Counted from the first letter of the stretch, positions 36,123 through 45,903 are shown. The stretch is 64,000 nucleotides of DNA from Marinobacter salarius (GCF_032922745.1 NZ_CP136693.1:1116001-1180000), one strand, 5' to 3'. Made by a program: numbers and translations. The notes: a model not told the origin generated them from the letters alone.

Positions 36123-36227
36123 CACTGTGGGGTTGAGCTTTCCAAAACCCTGCGGAGCCATGGATGGCGGAGCGGAGCCTACAGGGATGTATTCACGGCG
36201 TGTTTTGGAAAGCTCAACCCCACGGTG
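36123..36227. repeat. Palindromic intergenic repeat, copy C
   Basis: A 26-bp inverted repeat with one mismatch (arms 36123-36148 and 36202-36227, inner ends CCAAAAC and GTTTTGG) encloses a 53-base centre that matches the reverse complement of copy A over most of its length (GCGGAGCCATGGATGGCGGA, then TGTATTCACGGCGT). It lies in the 241-bp gap between clpV and the vasH-like gene. Confidence 0.88.
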
Positions 36228-36244
36228 TGCGGGCGGCGAACGAG

Positions 36245-36315
36245 AGCGGAGCGTACAAGGATGTATTCACAGCGTGTTTTGGAAAGCCGAACCACAGGGT
36301 ACGCGGTCGGCGAAC
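36245..36315. repeat. Tandem partial duplicate (D) of repeat copy C
   Basis: This 71-base unit matches 36171-36241 at about 61 of 71 positions without gaps. It contains the right half of the repeat centre, the GTTTTGGAAAGC arm and the flanking CGGCGAAC. It lacks a left arm of its own; its right arm could pair, with two mismatches, with the left arm of copy C instead. Confidence 0.8.
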
Positions 36316-36338
36316 AACCTACACAGGGAAGAAAAAGA

Positions 36339-37913
36339 ATGGGACGGATGCAGACGGAGTTGCACACCGGCATAGACCTGGCGGTTGAACTGCTCCGGCA
36401 GGACAACCTGCCAACCCTGCTAAAAGTCGCCTCACGGCAACTCGAAAACACCTTCGGCCTCACCCGCTGCTGGTCACTCGAACTCGACCTCAGCGGCCGT
36501 ACGCTCCACTGCGCGGCACTGGGCGAGCAGGGCGAATTCGATTGCGGTGACTTCAGCCACCCCTTTGCCCACCTGCTGCAACAGGGCAAACCCAGGGAAT
36601 TGTCACGGGCCGCGAGCTACCGCCTGGATCATCCGGGCTTCCAGGCCCTGGTCGACGCCAGCAACCGGCCCCGCTCATTCTGGCTGGAACCCATCAAAGG
36701 CGAAGACGGCCGCACGCTCGGCATCCTCGTGCTGTGCAACGAAGAACCCGAATGGGACGGCATCACCGCCCAGCCACTGTACCGCGGTTTGTTGACCCTG
36801 CTGTCTCACCAATGGGTCAGCCAGCTCAAGACCAGCGACCAAGTCTGGCAGCGGCGCATGCTTAAGCGCTCCCTAGACCACCTCCACGACGCAGAAGCCG
36901 TACGCCAGCGCTGTGAAGAGTTGGCGACCACTCTGGTTGGCAACTCCAAAGGCATGACCGACCTTCGCGCCCAGATTGTCCGGGCCGCCGGCAGCCAGCT
37001 ATCAGTTTTGGTGCAGGGAGAAACCGGCTGCGGCAAGGATCTCGTGGCCCAGGGCATTCACCGGTTTTCGGATCGGGCCGAAGGGCCCTTGGTGGTGGTC
37101 AATTGCGCCGCCATCCCGGACTCGTTGCTGGAAAGTGAACTTTTTGGCCATACCAAGGGTGCGTTTTCCGGTGCCGACCGGGCCAAGGAAGGTCTGCTGG
37201 CGCAAGCGGATGGTGGCACCCTGTTCCTGGACGAAATCGGCGACATGCCCATGGCTCTGCAGTCCAAACTGCTGCGGGTGCTGGAAAGCCGACGCTTTCG
37301 CCCACTCGGTGCTCAGCAGGAACAACACTCCGATTTTCGACTGGTCGCGGCCACCCATCAGCCACTGAGTGACTGCATCGAGGAAGGCCGATTCCGCCGT
37401 GACCTGTTCTACCGGCTCAGCCAGTTCCCGCTGCGGGTCAAGCCATTGCGGGAGCGCCCGGAAGATCTGGAGCCCTTGTGCCGGCATTTCATCCGTGAGT
37501 ACACCGCCCGCGAGGGCGCCGGCCCACTGGGTATCAGTAGTCACGCCTTGGGCATGCTGGCGAGCTATAACTTTCCCGGTAATGCCCGGGAATTGAGGAA
37601 CATTGTTGAGTTTGCCTGCCTGCAAACCCCGGTGGGTGACGATATCCAGCCGGAAGTACTGCGCCTGGATGACCTGTTTCCGAGCCAGGAAACCTGTATT
37701 GCCAGCGACATCCAGGCGGCTGCCGTCCCCGGTCTGCCCCAGGCGGATGAAGTGGACGACCTCCGGGCCGCGGCCCAGGCGTTCGAGGCGGCCATCATTC
37801 GTGAACGCCTGCGCCAGTACGGTGGCAACCGTGCTCAGGCAGCGGAAAGCCTGGGGCTGCCCAAACGCACCCTGGCCCATAAATGTCTGAAGTATCAGGT
37901 GACAGAAGCGTGA
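36339..37913 (+). CDS. vasH: Sigma-54-dependent T6SS regulator (VasH-like)
   Basis: The 524-residue protein has an N-terminal GAF-like region of about 190 residues, a AAA+ sigma-54 activator domain (Walker A GETGCGKD, sigma-54 contact loop GAFSGA, Walker B GTLFLDEIGDMP) and a C-terminal Fis-type helix-turn-helix (RAQAAESLGLPKRTLAHKC). In V. cholerae VasH activates hcp and vgrG operons with RpoN. The start at 36339 has GGGAAGAAAAAGA upstream; in-frame codons back to 36114 run through the repeats and are not translated. Confidence 0.92.
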   Translation: MGRMQTELHTGIDLAVELLRQDNLPTLLKVASRQLENTFGLTRCWSLELDLSGRTLHCAALGEQGEFDCGDFSHPFAHLLQQGKPRELSRAASYRLDHPGFQALVDASNRPRSFWLEPIKGEDGRTLGILVLCNEEPEWDGITAQPLYRGLLTLLSHQWVSQLKTSDQVWQRRMLKRSLDHLHDAEAVRQRCEELATTLVGNSKGMTDLRAQIVRAAGSQLSVLVQGETGCGKDLVAQGIHRFSDRAEGPLVVVNCAAIPDSLLESELFGHTKGAFSGADRAKEGLLAQADGGTLFLDEIGDMPMALQSKLLRVLESRRFRPLGAQQEQHSDFRLVAATHQPLSDCIEEGRFRRDLFYRLSQFPLRVKPLRERPEDLEPLCRHFIREYTAREGAGPLGISSHALGMLASYNFPGNARELRNIVEFACLQTPVGDDIQPEVLRLDDLFPSQETCIASDIQAAAVPGLPQADEVDDLRAAAQAFEAAIIRERLRQYGGNRAQAAESLGLPKRTLAHKCLKYQVTEA

Positions 37914-38563
37914 ACCCTAGCATTCGAAGTAACAGCCTCCTTGCCATTGTGCTCTGTGCCCTTGGTACGACGATGTCTCTCGTCGTTAATGCGCAGGGCA
38001 ATCCCCAGATGGCCGAGGCCATGGCGTGTACCGAAGAGAGCCAGCGCCTGGAACGGTTGGCGTGTTTTGACGAGGTGTTTGGTACCCCGTTTTCAGTGGC
38101 GGTTGAAGACGCCATCGTTGGTAACCAGCCCGAGCGCTGGCGCCAGGCTTTTGCCCAGGAACATCGCCGCCGCCCGGGTGACGGCCCGCTGTATCGCAAT
38201 ACCTCGGAGCTGGCAGGACATCTGCTGACGCTCAGTGCCCTTGGGGTCAAACCGCCGAGGCCGCTGCTGGCGGTGCAGTGTCACAACAACATCACCGAAC
38301 TGACGTTGATGATGCCGGAGGCGGTGAAAGAGGAACGGGTCACCGTCGATTTTGGCCAGGGCCGTCAGATCTGGCGGGTCCGGGACGACGGTTTCGTGAT
38401 CAGTGGGGGCCGGGGGCTGCCCGCCATCCGAACCGTGCGAAACATGGCGGGCGAGTCCGGAGTGACTGTGGCGTCGTCCAGTGGTGTCGTCGACGGGTTG
38501 ATGTTCGACCTGAGCGGGTTTCGGGAAACCCTTGAGCCACTGCGGGAAGCGTGTGGCTGGTAG
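37910..38563 (+). CDS. vasI: T6SS-associated protein VasI/TagO family
   Basis: The 217-residue protein has a signal peptide (NSLLAIVLCALGTTMSLVVNA) and the VasI pattern: AMACTEESQRLERLACFDEVF near the mature N-terminus, then a beta-rich part with LLAVQCHNNITELTLMM. VasI-type proteins are periplasmic T6SS accessory factors of unclear role. The proposed GTG start at 37910 overlaps the vasH-like stop (GTGA); an ATG at 37883 is an alternative. Confidence 0.85.
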   Translation: MNPSIRSNSLLAIVLCALGTTMSLVVNAQGNPQMAEAMACTEESQRLERLACFDEVFGTPFSVAVEDAIVGNQPERWRQAFAQEHRRRPGDGPLYRNTSELAGHLLTLSALGVKPPRPLLAVQCHNNITELTLMMPEAVKEERVTVDFGQGRQIWRVRDDGFVISGGRGLPAIRTVRNMAGESGVTVASSSGVVDGLMFDLSGFRETLEPLREACGW

Positions 38564-38627
38564 TGACATAGGTTGATCAAGAGTGATCAAGAACGTATAG
38601 CGCCATTTGCAAAGACAGGGATTGGAC

Positions 38628-40064
38628 ATGCAGGCAGTAGAGCAGCATCCATACGTTGAACAGGTGTTGAATAGGCTTTCCGGTGAGAGCGCCACAGGTG
38701 AGAACCTGATGGACGACCCCACCATGGAATACCTTGAGAACGAAATCATGAAAGTGGGCTCGCTGGCCCACACCGGTGTTGAATGGGGCAAGGTGGAGAG
38801 TGAATCGCTTCGCTTGCTGTCAGACACCAGTAAAGACCTCAAGGTGCTGGGATTTCTTCTGCTGTGCCTGCAGCGTGGCGGCAACGGTGAACGGTTTGCG
38901 CTGTCGCTGTATCTGTTGCACCGGGTACTGGAAAGTTGGTGGCACGATGCCTGGCCTTATCCGGGCGACAAGGGCAAACGCGCCCGCAAGATGCTGATGA
39001 CCCAGATTCTGCAACGGGCCCTCAAGGAAGTGTCGGCACTGAGCTTCGACGGCGGCGTGGGTGATGGCCGGGAATTTTGCCTGACCACGCTCGCCAAGCT
39101 GCTGGAACAGGCGAGTGCACTGGAGCTGCCGGATGACGGCCTGGTCGACTTACGTCGGGCCGTGGAAAAACTGCCATCGCCTTCTGATACGCCCAGGCCG
39201 TCGGAAGCCACCGATAATACCGAAACCGCGGGTACGTCATCGGCCGGCTCCTCTTCGTCGCAAGCCAGCAGCACCTCTTCCGCGTCTCTGGGCAGCCTGA
39301 CCTTGGACCCCGCCAACGAGCGGGCTACCCGCCAGAGCCTGCTTAAAGTGGCGGATATGCTGACCGAAACCACACCCGCCGACGCATTGGGCTATCAGCT
39401 CCGCCGTTACGCGATCTGGCAAACCATTACCTCGGTTCCTCCGGCTCGTGACGGCATCAAGAGCGACCTGGCGGCGGTAAGTGCCGACAGGGTGGCTGAC
39501 TATCGCGAGAGCCTGTCCAAATCCCCGGATCTGGCACTTTGGCAACGTATTGAGCAAAGCCTGTCGGTCAGCCCATTCTGGCTGGAAGGTCATTGGTTGA
39601 GTGCGCAAGTGGCGTCTGCACTGGGGCACGAGACCTGTGCCGAGGCTATCCGCACCGCGGTCAAAGCCTTCGTTGAGCGGTTGCCAGAGTTGGCGGACAT
39701 GACCTTTAACGACGGCACGCCTTTTCTGCCCAAAGCGGTAGCTGACTGGATGCTCAGTGGTCCGGCGAAGGGCGGCAGCGCTGGAAGCGCAAGTTCCTGG
39801 GAGCAGGCTTACGACGATGCCCGTGGAATCATGGACAAGAAAGGCCTGGCTCCGGCCATGAAGCTGCTGGAAGAAGGCCTGGACTCCGCCCGCGAGCCCC
39901 GTGACCGGTTCTACTGGCGGCTGATGAGTAGCCAGTTAATGAAAGACAGCGGCATGAAAAGTCTGGCGAAACAACAGGTGCAGGATCTGCGTGAGCAGAC
40001 CCGCGGCATGAGCCTTGAAGACTGGGAGCCGGGCCTGGTGGCCCGGCTGGACAGACTTGCTTAA
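38628..40064 (+). CDS. tssA: T6SS assembly protein TssA (ImpA domain, VasJ-like)
   Basis: The 478-residue protein has an N-terminal ImpA domain (DLKVLGFLLLCLQRGG and SWWHDAWPYPGDKGKRARKM), a Ser-rich low-complexity linker near residues 210-225 (AGSSSSQASSTSSAS), and a helical C-terminal part (SPFWLEGHWLSAQVASALGH). TssA primes baseplate and tail assembly. ATG 38628 with GGATTGGAC upstream is preferred to a TTG at 38607. Confidence 0.92.
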   Translation: MQAVEQHPYVEQVLNRLSGESATGENLMDDPTMEYLENEIMKVGSLAHTGVEWGKVESESLRLLSDTSKDLKVLGFLLLCLQRGGNGERFALSLYLLHRVLESWWHDAWPYPGDKGKRARKMLMTQILQRALKEVSALSFDGGVGDGREFCLTTLAKLLEQASALELPDDGLVDLRRAVEKLPSPSDTPRPSEATDNTETAGTSSAGSSSSQASSTSSASLGSLTLDPANERATRQSLLKVADMLTETTPADALGYQLRRYAIWQTITSVPPARDGIKSDLAAVSADRVADYRESLSKSPDLALWQRIEQSLSVSPFWLEGHWLSAQVASALGHETCAEAIRTAVKAFVERLPELADMTFNDGTPFLPKAVADWMLSGPAKGGSAGSASSWEQAYDDARGIMDKKGLAPAMKLLEEGLDSAREPRDRFYWRLMSSQLMKDSGMKSLAKQQVQDLREQTRGMSLEDWEPGLVARLDRLA

Positions 40065-40098
40065 CAACTGACGGATCAAATTGACAGGAATGGACACC

Positions 40099-43000
40099 AT
40101 GTGGAGACAAGCCCTACTCATTGGACGACGGATACTGCCCTTTGTGCGCAGTGCGGCGCCGATTACCCTGGCGCTGGGTGTGGTGGTACTGCTGGCCGCA
40201 ACCTGGTGGTTGGGCCCGCGCCTGGAAATCGGCGGTGAATACCCGTTGGCGGCCTGGCAGATGCGTGCTCTGGTGACGCTGGTGGTGGTACTGCTGGTGG
40301 CCATGGTCTGGGGCATGATGCTGGCGCGCAAGCTGCGTAAAGTGAACGTCGCCAAGGCGGAAGAGCAGAAGGAAGAGGAAGACCCCATCCTGCCGCTGGA
40401 ACGACGCCAGCAGCGCCTGCTTGATCGCCGCCTGACGGAACTCAAGAGCAACCTGCCTGGCCGTAAAGGTGTTTATCGTTTGCCCTGGTACCTGGTGATG
40501 GGCCTGGAAGATGCCGGTAAAACCAGCCTGATTCAGCGTTCCGGGCAGACATACACGCTTACCAATGTCACCCGTAACCCGCGTACCGAGCGAAATCCTT
40601 TTGGTTTTGAATGGTGGGTCGGCGATAACGGCGTACTGATTGATCCGGACGGCGAACTGCTGAGCCAGAACGACGGCGAGGGCGCCACCAGCGATATCCA
40701 GCAGCGGCTGTGGACCCACTTCATCACCTGGCTGGAAAAGAATCGTCCCCAGCGCCCCCTGAATGGCGTTGTGCTGGCGGTTGATCTTGCTCGCCTGAGC
40801 ACCGGCAACGAACAGCAGCGCCAGGCACAGGCCATCCTGCTCCGTACCCGCCTGCGGGAGTTGATGGAACAGTTGGGCTCCCAGTTGCCCGTGTACATCA
40901 GCTTTACCAAAATGGACCTGCTCTACGGTTTTGCACCGTTTGCCCGCACGCTCTCCAAGGCTGAGCGTGAAAACCCTCTGGGCTTTACCTTTCAGCTGGA
41001 CGGTCAGTTGGATGCCGACGACTGGCTGAGCGAGTTTGACCAGAGCTTCAGTAAACTCGCGGAACAACTCGGTGAGCGGCTTCCGGATGTGCTGTCTGCA
41101 ACGCGGGATGCCGAAGAGCGTGCAGCTGCCTACTCGTTTACCCGCCAGCTAGCCGGCCTGAAGCCTGTACTCGAGCAATTCCTGGCAGACCTGCTTTCTG
41201 CGGATGCCTTTTCAACACCGGCCCTGGTGCGAGGCACTTACTTCACCTCCGTGGTTCAGGAAGGTGTGCCGGAAGATGCGTTTGTCTCAGCCGCTGCCGC
41301 CAATTATGGGCTTGCCAGCCCGATACAGCCGGCTCAGCGTGGTGGACAATCTTCAAGCCTGTTCACCGAAAAACTGTTTCCCAACATCATCTATCGCGAA
41401 GCGGGCCTGGCCGGTGACAACCAGAAGGTGGTCGGTAGCCGGCGTCGCCGCATTGCTGTCGCGGCCGTCGTAGCCGTTGCCGCTGGCCTGGGTATGACCG
41501 CCGGATGGCAGCACTACTTCATCGAGAATGCCCAGGCCGCTGCCGCGGTCGAAGAGCGGGTGCGCAGCTTTATCGATAACTGGCACCCCATTGGCTACGA
41601 ACCCGACACCACTGGCCGTAACCTGCTGGAGCCACTGGACCAGCTGCGGGAGGCCACGCTGGCGTTTGGCGATTACCGGGCTGAGCCTGCCGTTGTCGCA
41701 GACATGGGCCTGTACAAGGGGCACAAGGTTGGCCCGGAAGTGGAAGAGTCTTACTTGGATATGCTGGCCTACCAGTTTATGCCTGCACTGATGTTGGGTG
41801 TCATGGAGGAAATGAGCGATGCCCCGGACACCAGCTCGGAGCGCCTCGACCATTTGCGTGTGTTGCGGATGCTTTACGATGCCAGCGGGCGCCGCCGGGA
41901 CATTGTCCACAGCTATATGAGTGACTACTGGCAGCGTGCCTATCCAGCGCAGAGAGATCTGCAACAGCGACTGCTCAGTCACCTGGACTACGCCATGCTG
42001 CACACCGACCTGAACCAGCGGGTGGAAGAGGGCGACAAAACCGCCGATATGGCCCTCGCTCCCTTCCGCAGCAGTGTCCAGTGGGCCCAGCATGAACTCG
42101 GACGCATTGCCACGCCCGAGCGTGTCTACCGGGACCTGGAGCAAGAAGCCGAGCAGAATTTCCAGTCGCCCCTGGATCTGGCGCGGGAATCCGGACCGGC
42201 GTTCAGCACCGTATTTGTTCGCCTGGACGAATTCGGTGAACCTCTTGAGGAGGGGAATACCGAACAGGAGGATCCTGTGGTGATCCCATCCCTGCTGACT
42301 CGTGAGGGCCTGGATTCCTGGTTCCTGCGCAAGTCCGGCTCGGTTACGGAGCTGGCACTGGTCGACGCCTGGGTGCTGGGCCGTCGGGACGATGTGAACT
42401 TCAGCAAGGCGGATGAAGCGCGCCTGCAGGCACAACTGCAATCCCTCTACGCTGAAAACTACGTGGCAAGTTGGCGCCGGGCCTTGAGCCGGCTGGATAT
42501 CCAGAGCTTCAGCGACCTTAACCATGGTGTGCGTGTTCTGGAGAGCCTGACCAGCGGCCACGAACCGCTGAACCAGTTGCTGGCACAGGTCACCGCCAAC
42601 ACCCGCCTGATCCCCGGAGGCAGCGAAGAAGCCGAGGCAGCCCGCAAAGTGATGGAGCAGTCCGCTCACTTCCAGATGGTGCAGGAGATTGAACGACAGT
42701 TCACCGACCTGAACGCACTGATGGACAAGCAGGGTGACGACCCCAGTGATATGGAACAGGTGATGGAAGTCGTTCAGAACCTACACACCTATCTGCGTGG
42801 CATCCAGGAAGCGCCGGATCGTGGCAAGGCTGCACTTTCCGCCGCCCGTGCCCGGATGGGCCTGCAAGGCGCGGACCCGATCTTCACCCTGCAACGGGTG
42901 GCCTCGAATCAGCCGGCACCGCTGGACCGCATGCTTGAGAAGCTGGCCACGGAAAGCTGGCGTGTGGTGCTGGACCAGGCCGTGGCACAGCTGGAACGCC

Positions 43001-43683
43001 AGTGGTACCAGGAAGTCTACCAGCCGTTCCAGCAGAGCCTGGCCAGGCATTACCCGTTCAATCCGGGCGCCGGCCGCGACGCCGCACTGCAGGATTTCGA
43101 GCGCTTCTTTGCGCCTGACGGAGTGTTGGACCAGTTCTACAATGACAACCTGAAGCTGTTCTTGGAAGACCATCCAGAACACATTGCCGGTTCCAAACGC
43201 GCCAGCCTGGTTCGTCGTGATGTGCTGGCCTCGCTGGAGAAAGCCGAGAACATCCGCCGCGCCTTCTTCACCCGAAGCGGGTCACTGGATGTCGAGTTTG
43301 CCCTGGAGCCGTTGCACCTGTCTTCCAACAAGCGCCGTAGCGTCATGAATGTGGACGGACAGCTGGTGGAGTTCAGCCATGGCCCAAGCCAGAGTATTCC
43401 ACTGGTGTGGCCCAACACCCTCCGGGATTCGGTCGAAAGCCGCGTCACTCTGGTGCCCACGGAAGTTAATCGGTCACCGCGCAGTGTTTCGGAAAACGGC
43501 CCCTGGGCGCTGTTCCGCCTTCTGGACGAAGCGGATATCACCGGTGTGAGCAGCAGCGCCGTGGACGTGCGGTTTGCGCTGGACGATGGCGAGATGCGGT
43601 ATCGCCTGCATGCGGGCAGTAATACCAACCCGTTCACACAGTCACTGCTGGCGGGGTACCAGATACCACGCAGTCTGTATTAG
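40099..43683 (+). CDS. tssM: T6SS membrane complex protein TssM (IcmF/VasK)
   Basis: The 1194-residue protein has two N-terminal membrane segments (about 21-39 and 56-78), a cytoplasmic GTPase-like domain with Walker A GLEDAGKTS near residue 134, a third membrane segment near 450-470 (VAAVVAVAAGLGMTAGW), and a large periplasmic region ending in beta-rich repeats that reach TssJ. TssM is the trans-envelope core of the secretion channel. ATG 40099 has AGGA ten bases upstream; ATG 40090 is possible. Confidence 0.96.
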   Translation: MWRQALLIGRRILPFVRSAAPITLALGVVVLLAATWWLGPRLEIGGEYPLAAWQMRALVTLVVVLLVAMVWGMMLARKLRKVNVAKAEEQKEEEDPILPLERRQQRLLDRRLTELKSNLPGRKGVYRLPWYLVMGLEDAGKTSLIQRSGQTYTLTNVTRNPRTERNPFGFEWWVGDNGVLIDPDGELLSQNDGEGATSDIQQRLWTHFITWLEKNRPQRPLNGVVLAVDLARLSTGNEQQRQAQAILLRTRLRELMEQLGSQLPVYISFTKMDLLYGFAPFARTLSKAERENPLGFTFQLDGQLDADDWLSEFDQSFSKLAEQLGERLPDVLSATRDAEERAAAYSFTRQLAGLKPVLEQFLADLLSADAFSTPALVRGTYFTSVVQEGVPEDAFVSAAAANYGLASPIQPAQRGGQSSSLFTEKLFPNIIYREAGLAGDNQKVVGSRRRRIAVAAVVAVAAGLGMTAGWQHYFIENAQAAAAVEERVRSFIDNWHPIGYEPDTTGRNLLEPLDQLREATLAFGDYRAEPAVVADMGLYKGHKVGPEVEESYLDMLAYQFMPALMLGVMEEMSDAPDTSSERLDHLRVLRMLYDASGRRRDIVHSYMSDYWQRAYPAQRDLQQRLLSHLDYAMLHTDLNQRVEEGDKTADMALAPFRSSVQWAQHELGRIATPERVYRDLEQEAEQNFQSPLDLARESGPAFSTVFVRLDEFGEPLEEGNTEQEDPVVIPSLLTREGLDSWFLRKSGSVTELALVDAWVLGRRDDVNFSKADEARLQAQLQSLYAENYVASWRRALSRLDIQSFSDLNHGVRVLESLTSGHEPLNQLLAQVTANTRLIPGGSEEAEAARKVMEQSAHFQMVQEIERQFTDLNALMDKQGDDPSDMEQVMEVVQNLHTYLRGIQEAPDRGKAALSAARARMGLQGADPIFTLQRVASNQPAPLDRMLEKLATESWRVVLDQAVAQLERQWYQEVYQPFQQSLARHYPFNPGAGRDAALQDFERFFAPDGVLDQFYNDNLKLFLEDHPEHIAGSKRASLVRRDVLASLEKAENIRRAFFTRSGSLDVEFALEPLHLSSNKRRSVMNVDGQLVEFSHGPSQSIPLVWPNTLRDSVESRVTLVPTEVNRSPRSVSENGPWALFRLLDEADITGVSSSAVDVRFALDDGEMRYRLHAGSNTNPFTQSLLAGYQIPRSLY

Positions 43684-43696
43684 ACTACGCACCAGA

Positions 43697-43730
43697 GCCA
43701 ATACGGAAACAGGACGGTTTCCGTATTGGC
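43697..43730 (+). promoter_or_regulatory. Perfect 14-bp hairpin between tssM and vgrG
   Basis: GCCAATACGGAAAC (43697-43710) pairs completely with GTTTCCGTATTGGC (43717-43730) around a six-base loop. No T-run follows directly, so it is not a classical terminator. It lies 34 bases before the vgrG start and 13 after the tssM stop; an mRNA-processing or stability element, or a partial terminator, are options. Confidence 0.7.
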
Positions 43731-43764
43731 GGTTCAGGATTTTACTGCTTCAAGGATCGAAGAC

Positions 43765-45891
43765 ATGCCCCAGGCAACCGGACTGCAGTTCACGGCCACC
43801 CTTGGCCAACTCCCCAAAGACCTGTTCGTGGTCGCCCGTTTCGAATTGACCGAGCACCTTTCCAGGCTCTGCCATTGCAAGCTGGAACTGGCCAGTACCT
43901 CGCCCGACATTGCCCCCGAAGACGTGCTGGAACAGCCTGTGGAACTGGTGATGTGGCAGGACGGTATACCGCTGCGGCGCTTTACCGGCGTGATCAACGA
44001 ATTTGTCCGGGGCGACTCCGGCCACCGCCGCACCCGTTACGACGTCATCGTCCAGCCACCCCTGTGGCGCCTCGACCTGATGCACAACAGCCGCATCTTC
44101 CAGACCCAGGCCACCGACGCCATCGTGCGCACCCTGCTGGAAGAGCGGGGCCTTATCGATACCGTATTTGATTTGAAACGATCCCCCGAAGAACGGGAAT
44201 ACTGCGTCCAGCACCGGGAAAGCGACCTGGCCTTTGTCGAACGGCTGGCCGCCGAAGAAGGCTGGCACTACCGTTATTACCACGGCGATGTGGACGGCAA
44301 CGACCAACCCGCCCTGATCTTCGCCGACCACCACGGCGACGCCCCCAGGCTCGACCCGGTGGAATACAATGCCAAGGCCGGTGGCAGCACCCGCCAGAGT
44401 ACCGTCTTCCAGTTCCGCTACCGGGAACGGGTCAGAGCCGCCTCCGTGGCCATGAAGGATTACACCTTCAAGAACCCCGCCTATGCCCTGATGCACGAAC
44501 ACCAGGCCGACAAGCTCGATGCCCAACGGGAAGACTACCAGCACTACGATTACCCCGGCCGCTTCAAACAGGACGCCAGCGGCCAGCCCTTTACCGAAAG
44601 CCGTCTCGATGCCCTCAGAAACGACGCCGCCATCGCCGATGGTCAGAGCAACCGCCCCGACTTCACCGTGGGCGCCAAAGTCGAACTCACCGACCACGAC
44701 AACCCACGCCTGAACCGGGAATGGCTGTTCACCAGCATCACCCACACCGGAGAACAACCCCAGGCCCTGGAAGAGGATGGCAACAACGGCGCCACCACCT
44801 ACCACAACGCCTTCAACGCCATCCCCGCAGATCGCACCTGGCGGCCACAGGTCGAACACCGCCCGTTGATGGACGGCCCCCAGATTGCCCTTGTCACCGG
44901 CCCCAAAGGCGAAGAGATCCACTGCGACGAACACGGACGCGTCAAAGTACGATTCCCGTGGGACCGCTACTCAAAGAACGACGAACACAGCAGCGCCTGG
45001 CTCAGAGTCAGCCAGGGCTGGGCGGGTGGCCAGTATGGTTTCATTGCCCTGCCGAGAATTTGCAACGAAGTCATCGTCAGCTTCCTGGACGGCGACCCGG
45101 ACCAGCCGATCATTACCGGAAGAACCTACCACGCTACCAACACGCCGCCGTACGCGCTGCCGGAGCACAAGACCAGAACCACCCTCAAGACCCAGACCCA
45201 CAAGGGTGAGGGCAGTAACGAACTGAGGTTTGAGGACGAAGCGGACAAGGAACAGATCTACGTCCATGCCCAGAAAGACCTGGACCTGCTGGCGGAGAAT
45301 AACCGCACCGAAGTCATCAGGAATGACAGCCACCTGACCGTGGACAATCACCGCAAGGCCCACATCAAAGGCAATGACCACGCCACCGTGGATGGTGAGA
45401 AGCGGGAACACACCGGCAAGGATCACAGCTTCAACGTGAGCGGCACTCTGCATCTCAAAGCTGGCACCGCCTGGCTCAGCGATTCCGGCACCGAACTGCA
45501 CATCAAGGCCGGCCAGAAAGCCGTTATCGAAGCCGGTGCGGAAATCACTCTCAAGGCCGGCGGTAGCTTCGTGAAGATTGACCCCAGTGGCGTTGCCATG
45601 GGTGGTGCCGCCATTAAGTTGAATGCTGGTGGGTCACCGGGCAAGGGCAGTGGGCAAAAGATTCAGGTGCCAGAAATGCCGGGGTTGGTGGAGAAGAGTG
45701 GTGGGGCTGTTGCGCCTGCTGAGATTGCAGATGTTGGCCAGCGGGCGAATGCCGAGCCCAAACCTGTGGTTGCGCACCGATTGAAACAGGCGCGAATGAA
45801 TCGGGCAGCGGTGGTGGAACAGTGTCAGGAGCAGCCTGATGGTTCGTGTCCTCTCAGTAACTGCCCGTGTGGGAAAGCTCAGCAGGTGTAA
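43765..45891 (+). CDS. vgrG: T6SS spike protein VgrG (TssI) with cysteine-rich C-terminus
   Basis: The 708-residue protein has a gp27-like N-terminal part (EDVLEQPVELVMW, REYCVQHRESDLAFVERLAA), a gp5-like OB fold (GPKGEEIHCDEHGRVKVRFP, SQGWAGGQYGFIALPRI) and a beta-helix stalk (ELHIKAGQKAVIEAGAEITL). It tips the Hcp tube. The last 20 residues hold four cysteines (CQEQPDGSCPLSNCPCG), unusual for a VgrG and perhaps a metal-binding or effector-docking tail. ATG 43765 has AAGGATCGAAGAC upstream. A DUF4123 chaperone gene follows directly. Confidence 0.95.
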   Translation: MPQATGLQFTATLGQLPKDLFVVARFELTEHLSRLCHCKLELASTSPDIAPEDVLEQPVELVMWQDGIPLRRFTGVINEFVRGDSGHRRTRYDVIVQPPLWRLDLMHNSRIFQTQATDAIVRTLLEERGLIDTVFDLKRSPEEREYCVQHRESDLAFVERLAAEEGWHYRYYHGDVDGNDQPALIFADHHGDAPRLDPVEYNAKAGGSTRQSTVFQFRYRERVRAASVAMKDYTFKNPAYALMHEHQADKLDAQREDYQHYDYPGRFKQDASGQPFTESRLDALRNDAAIADGQSNRPDFTVGAKVELTDHDNPRLNREWLFTSITHTGEQPQALEEDGNNGATTYHNAFNAIPADRTWRPQVEHRPLMDGPQIALVTGPKGEEIHCDEHGRVKVRFPWDRYSKNDEHSSAWLRVSQGWAGGQYGFIALPRICNEVIVSFLDGDPDQPIITGRTYHATNTPPYALPEHKTRTTLKTQTHKGEGSNELRFEDEADKEQIYVHAQKDLDLLAENNRTEVIRNDSHLTVDNHRKAHIKGNDHATVDGEKREHTGKDHSFNVSGTLHLKAGTAWLSDSGTELHIKAGQKAVIEAGAEITLKAGGSFVKIDPSGVAMGGAAIKLNAGGSPGKGSGQKIQVPEMPGLVEKSGGAVAPAEIADVGQRANAEPKPVVAHRLKQARMNRAAVVEQCQEQPDGSCPLSNCPCGKAQQV

Positions 45892-45903
45892 GCGGAGAGT
45901 TTC

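Noticed and set aside
36114..36338. N-terminal extension of the vasH-like gene through the repeat region
   Set aside because: The 75 extra codons are translated repeat sequence, while ATG 36339 has its own ribosome binding site and begins the conserved protein.
41353..42669. 438-residue minus-strand open frame opposite tssM
   Set aside because: Antisense shadow with no recognisable domain; tssM is well supported.
43750..44934. 394-residue minus-strand open frame opposite vgrG
   Set aside because: Antisense shadow of a high-GC gene: composition is Gly/Val-rich, with no ribosome binding site or motif, and vgrG is certain.
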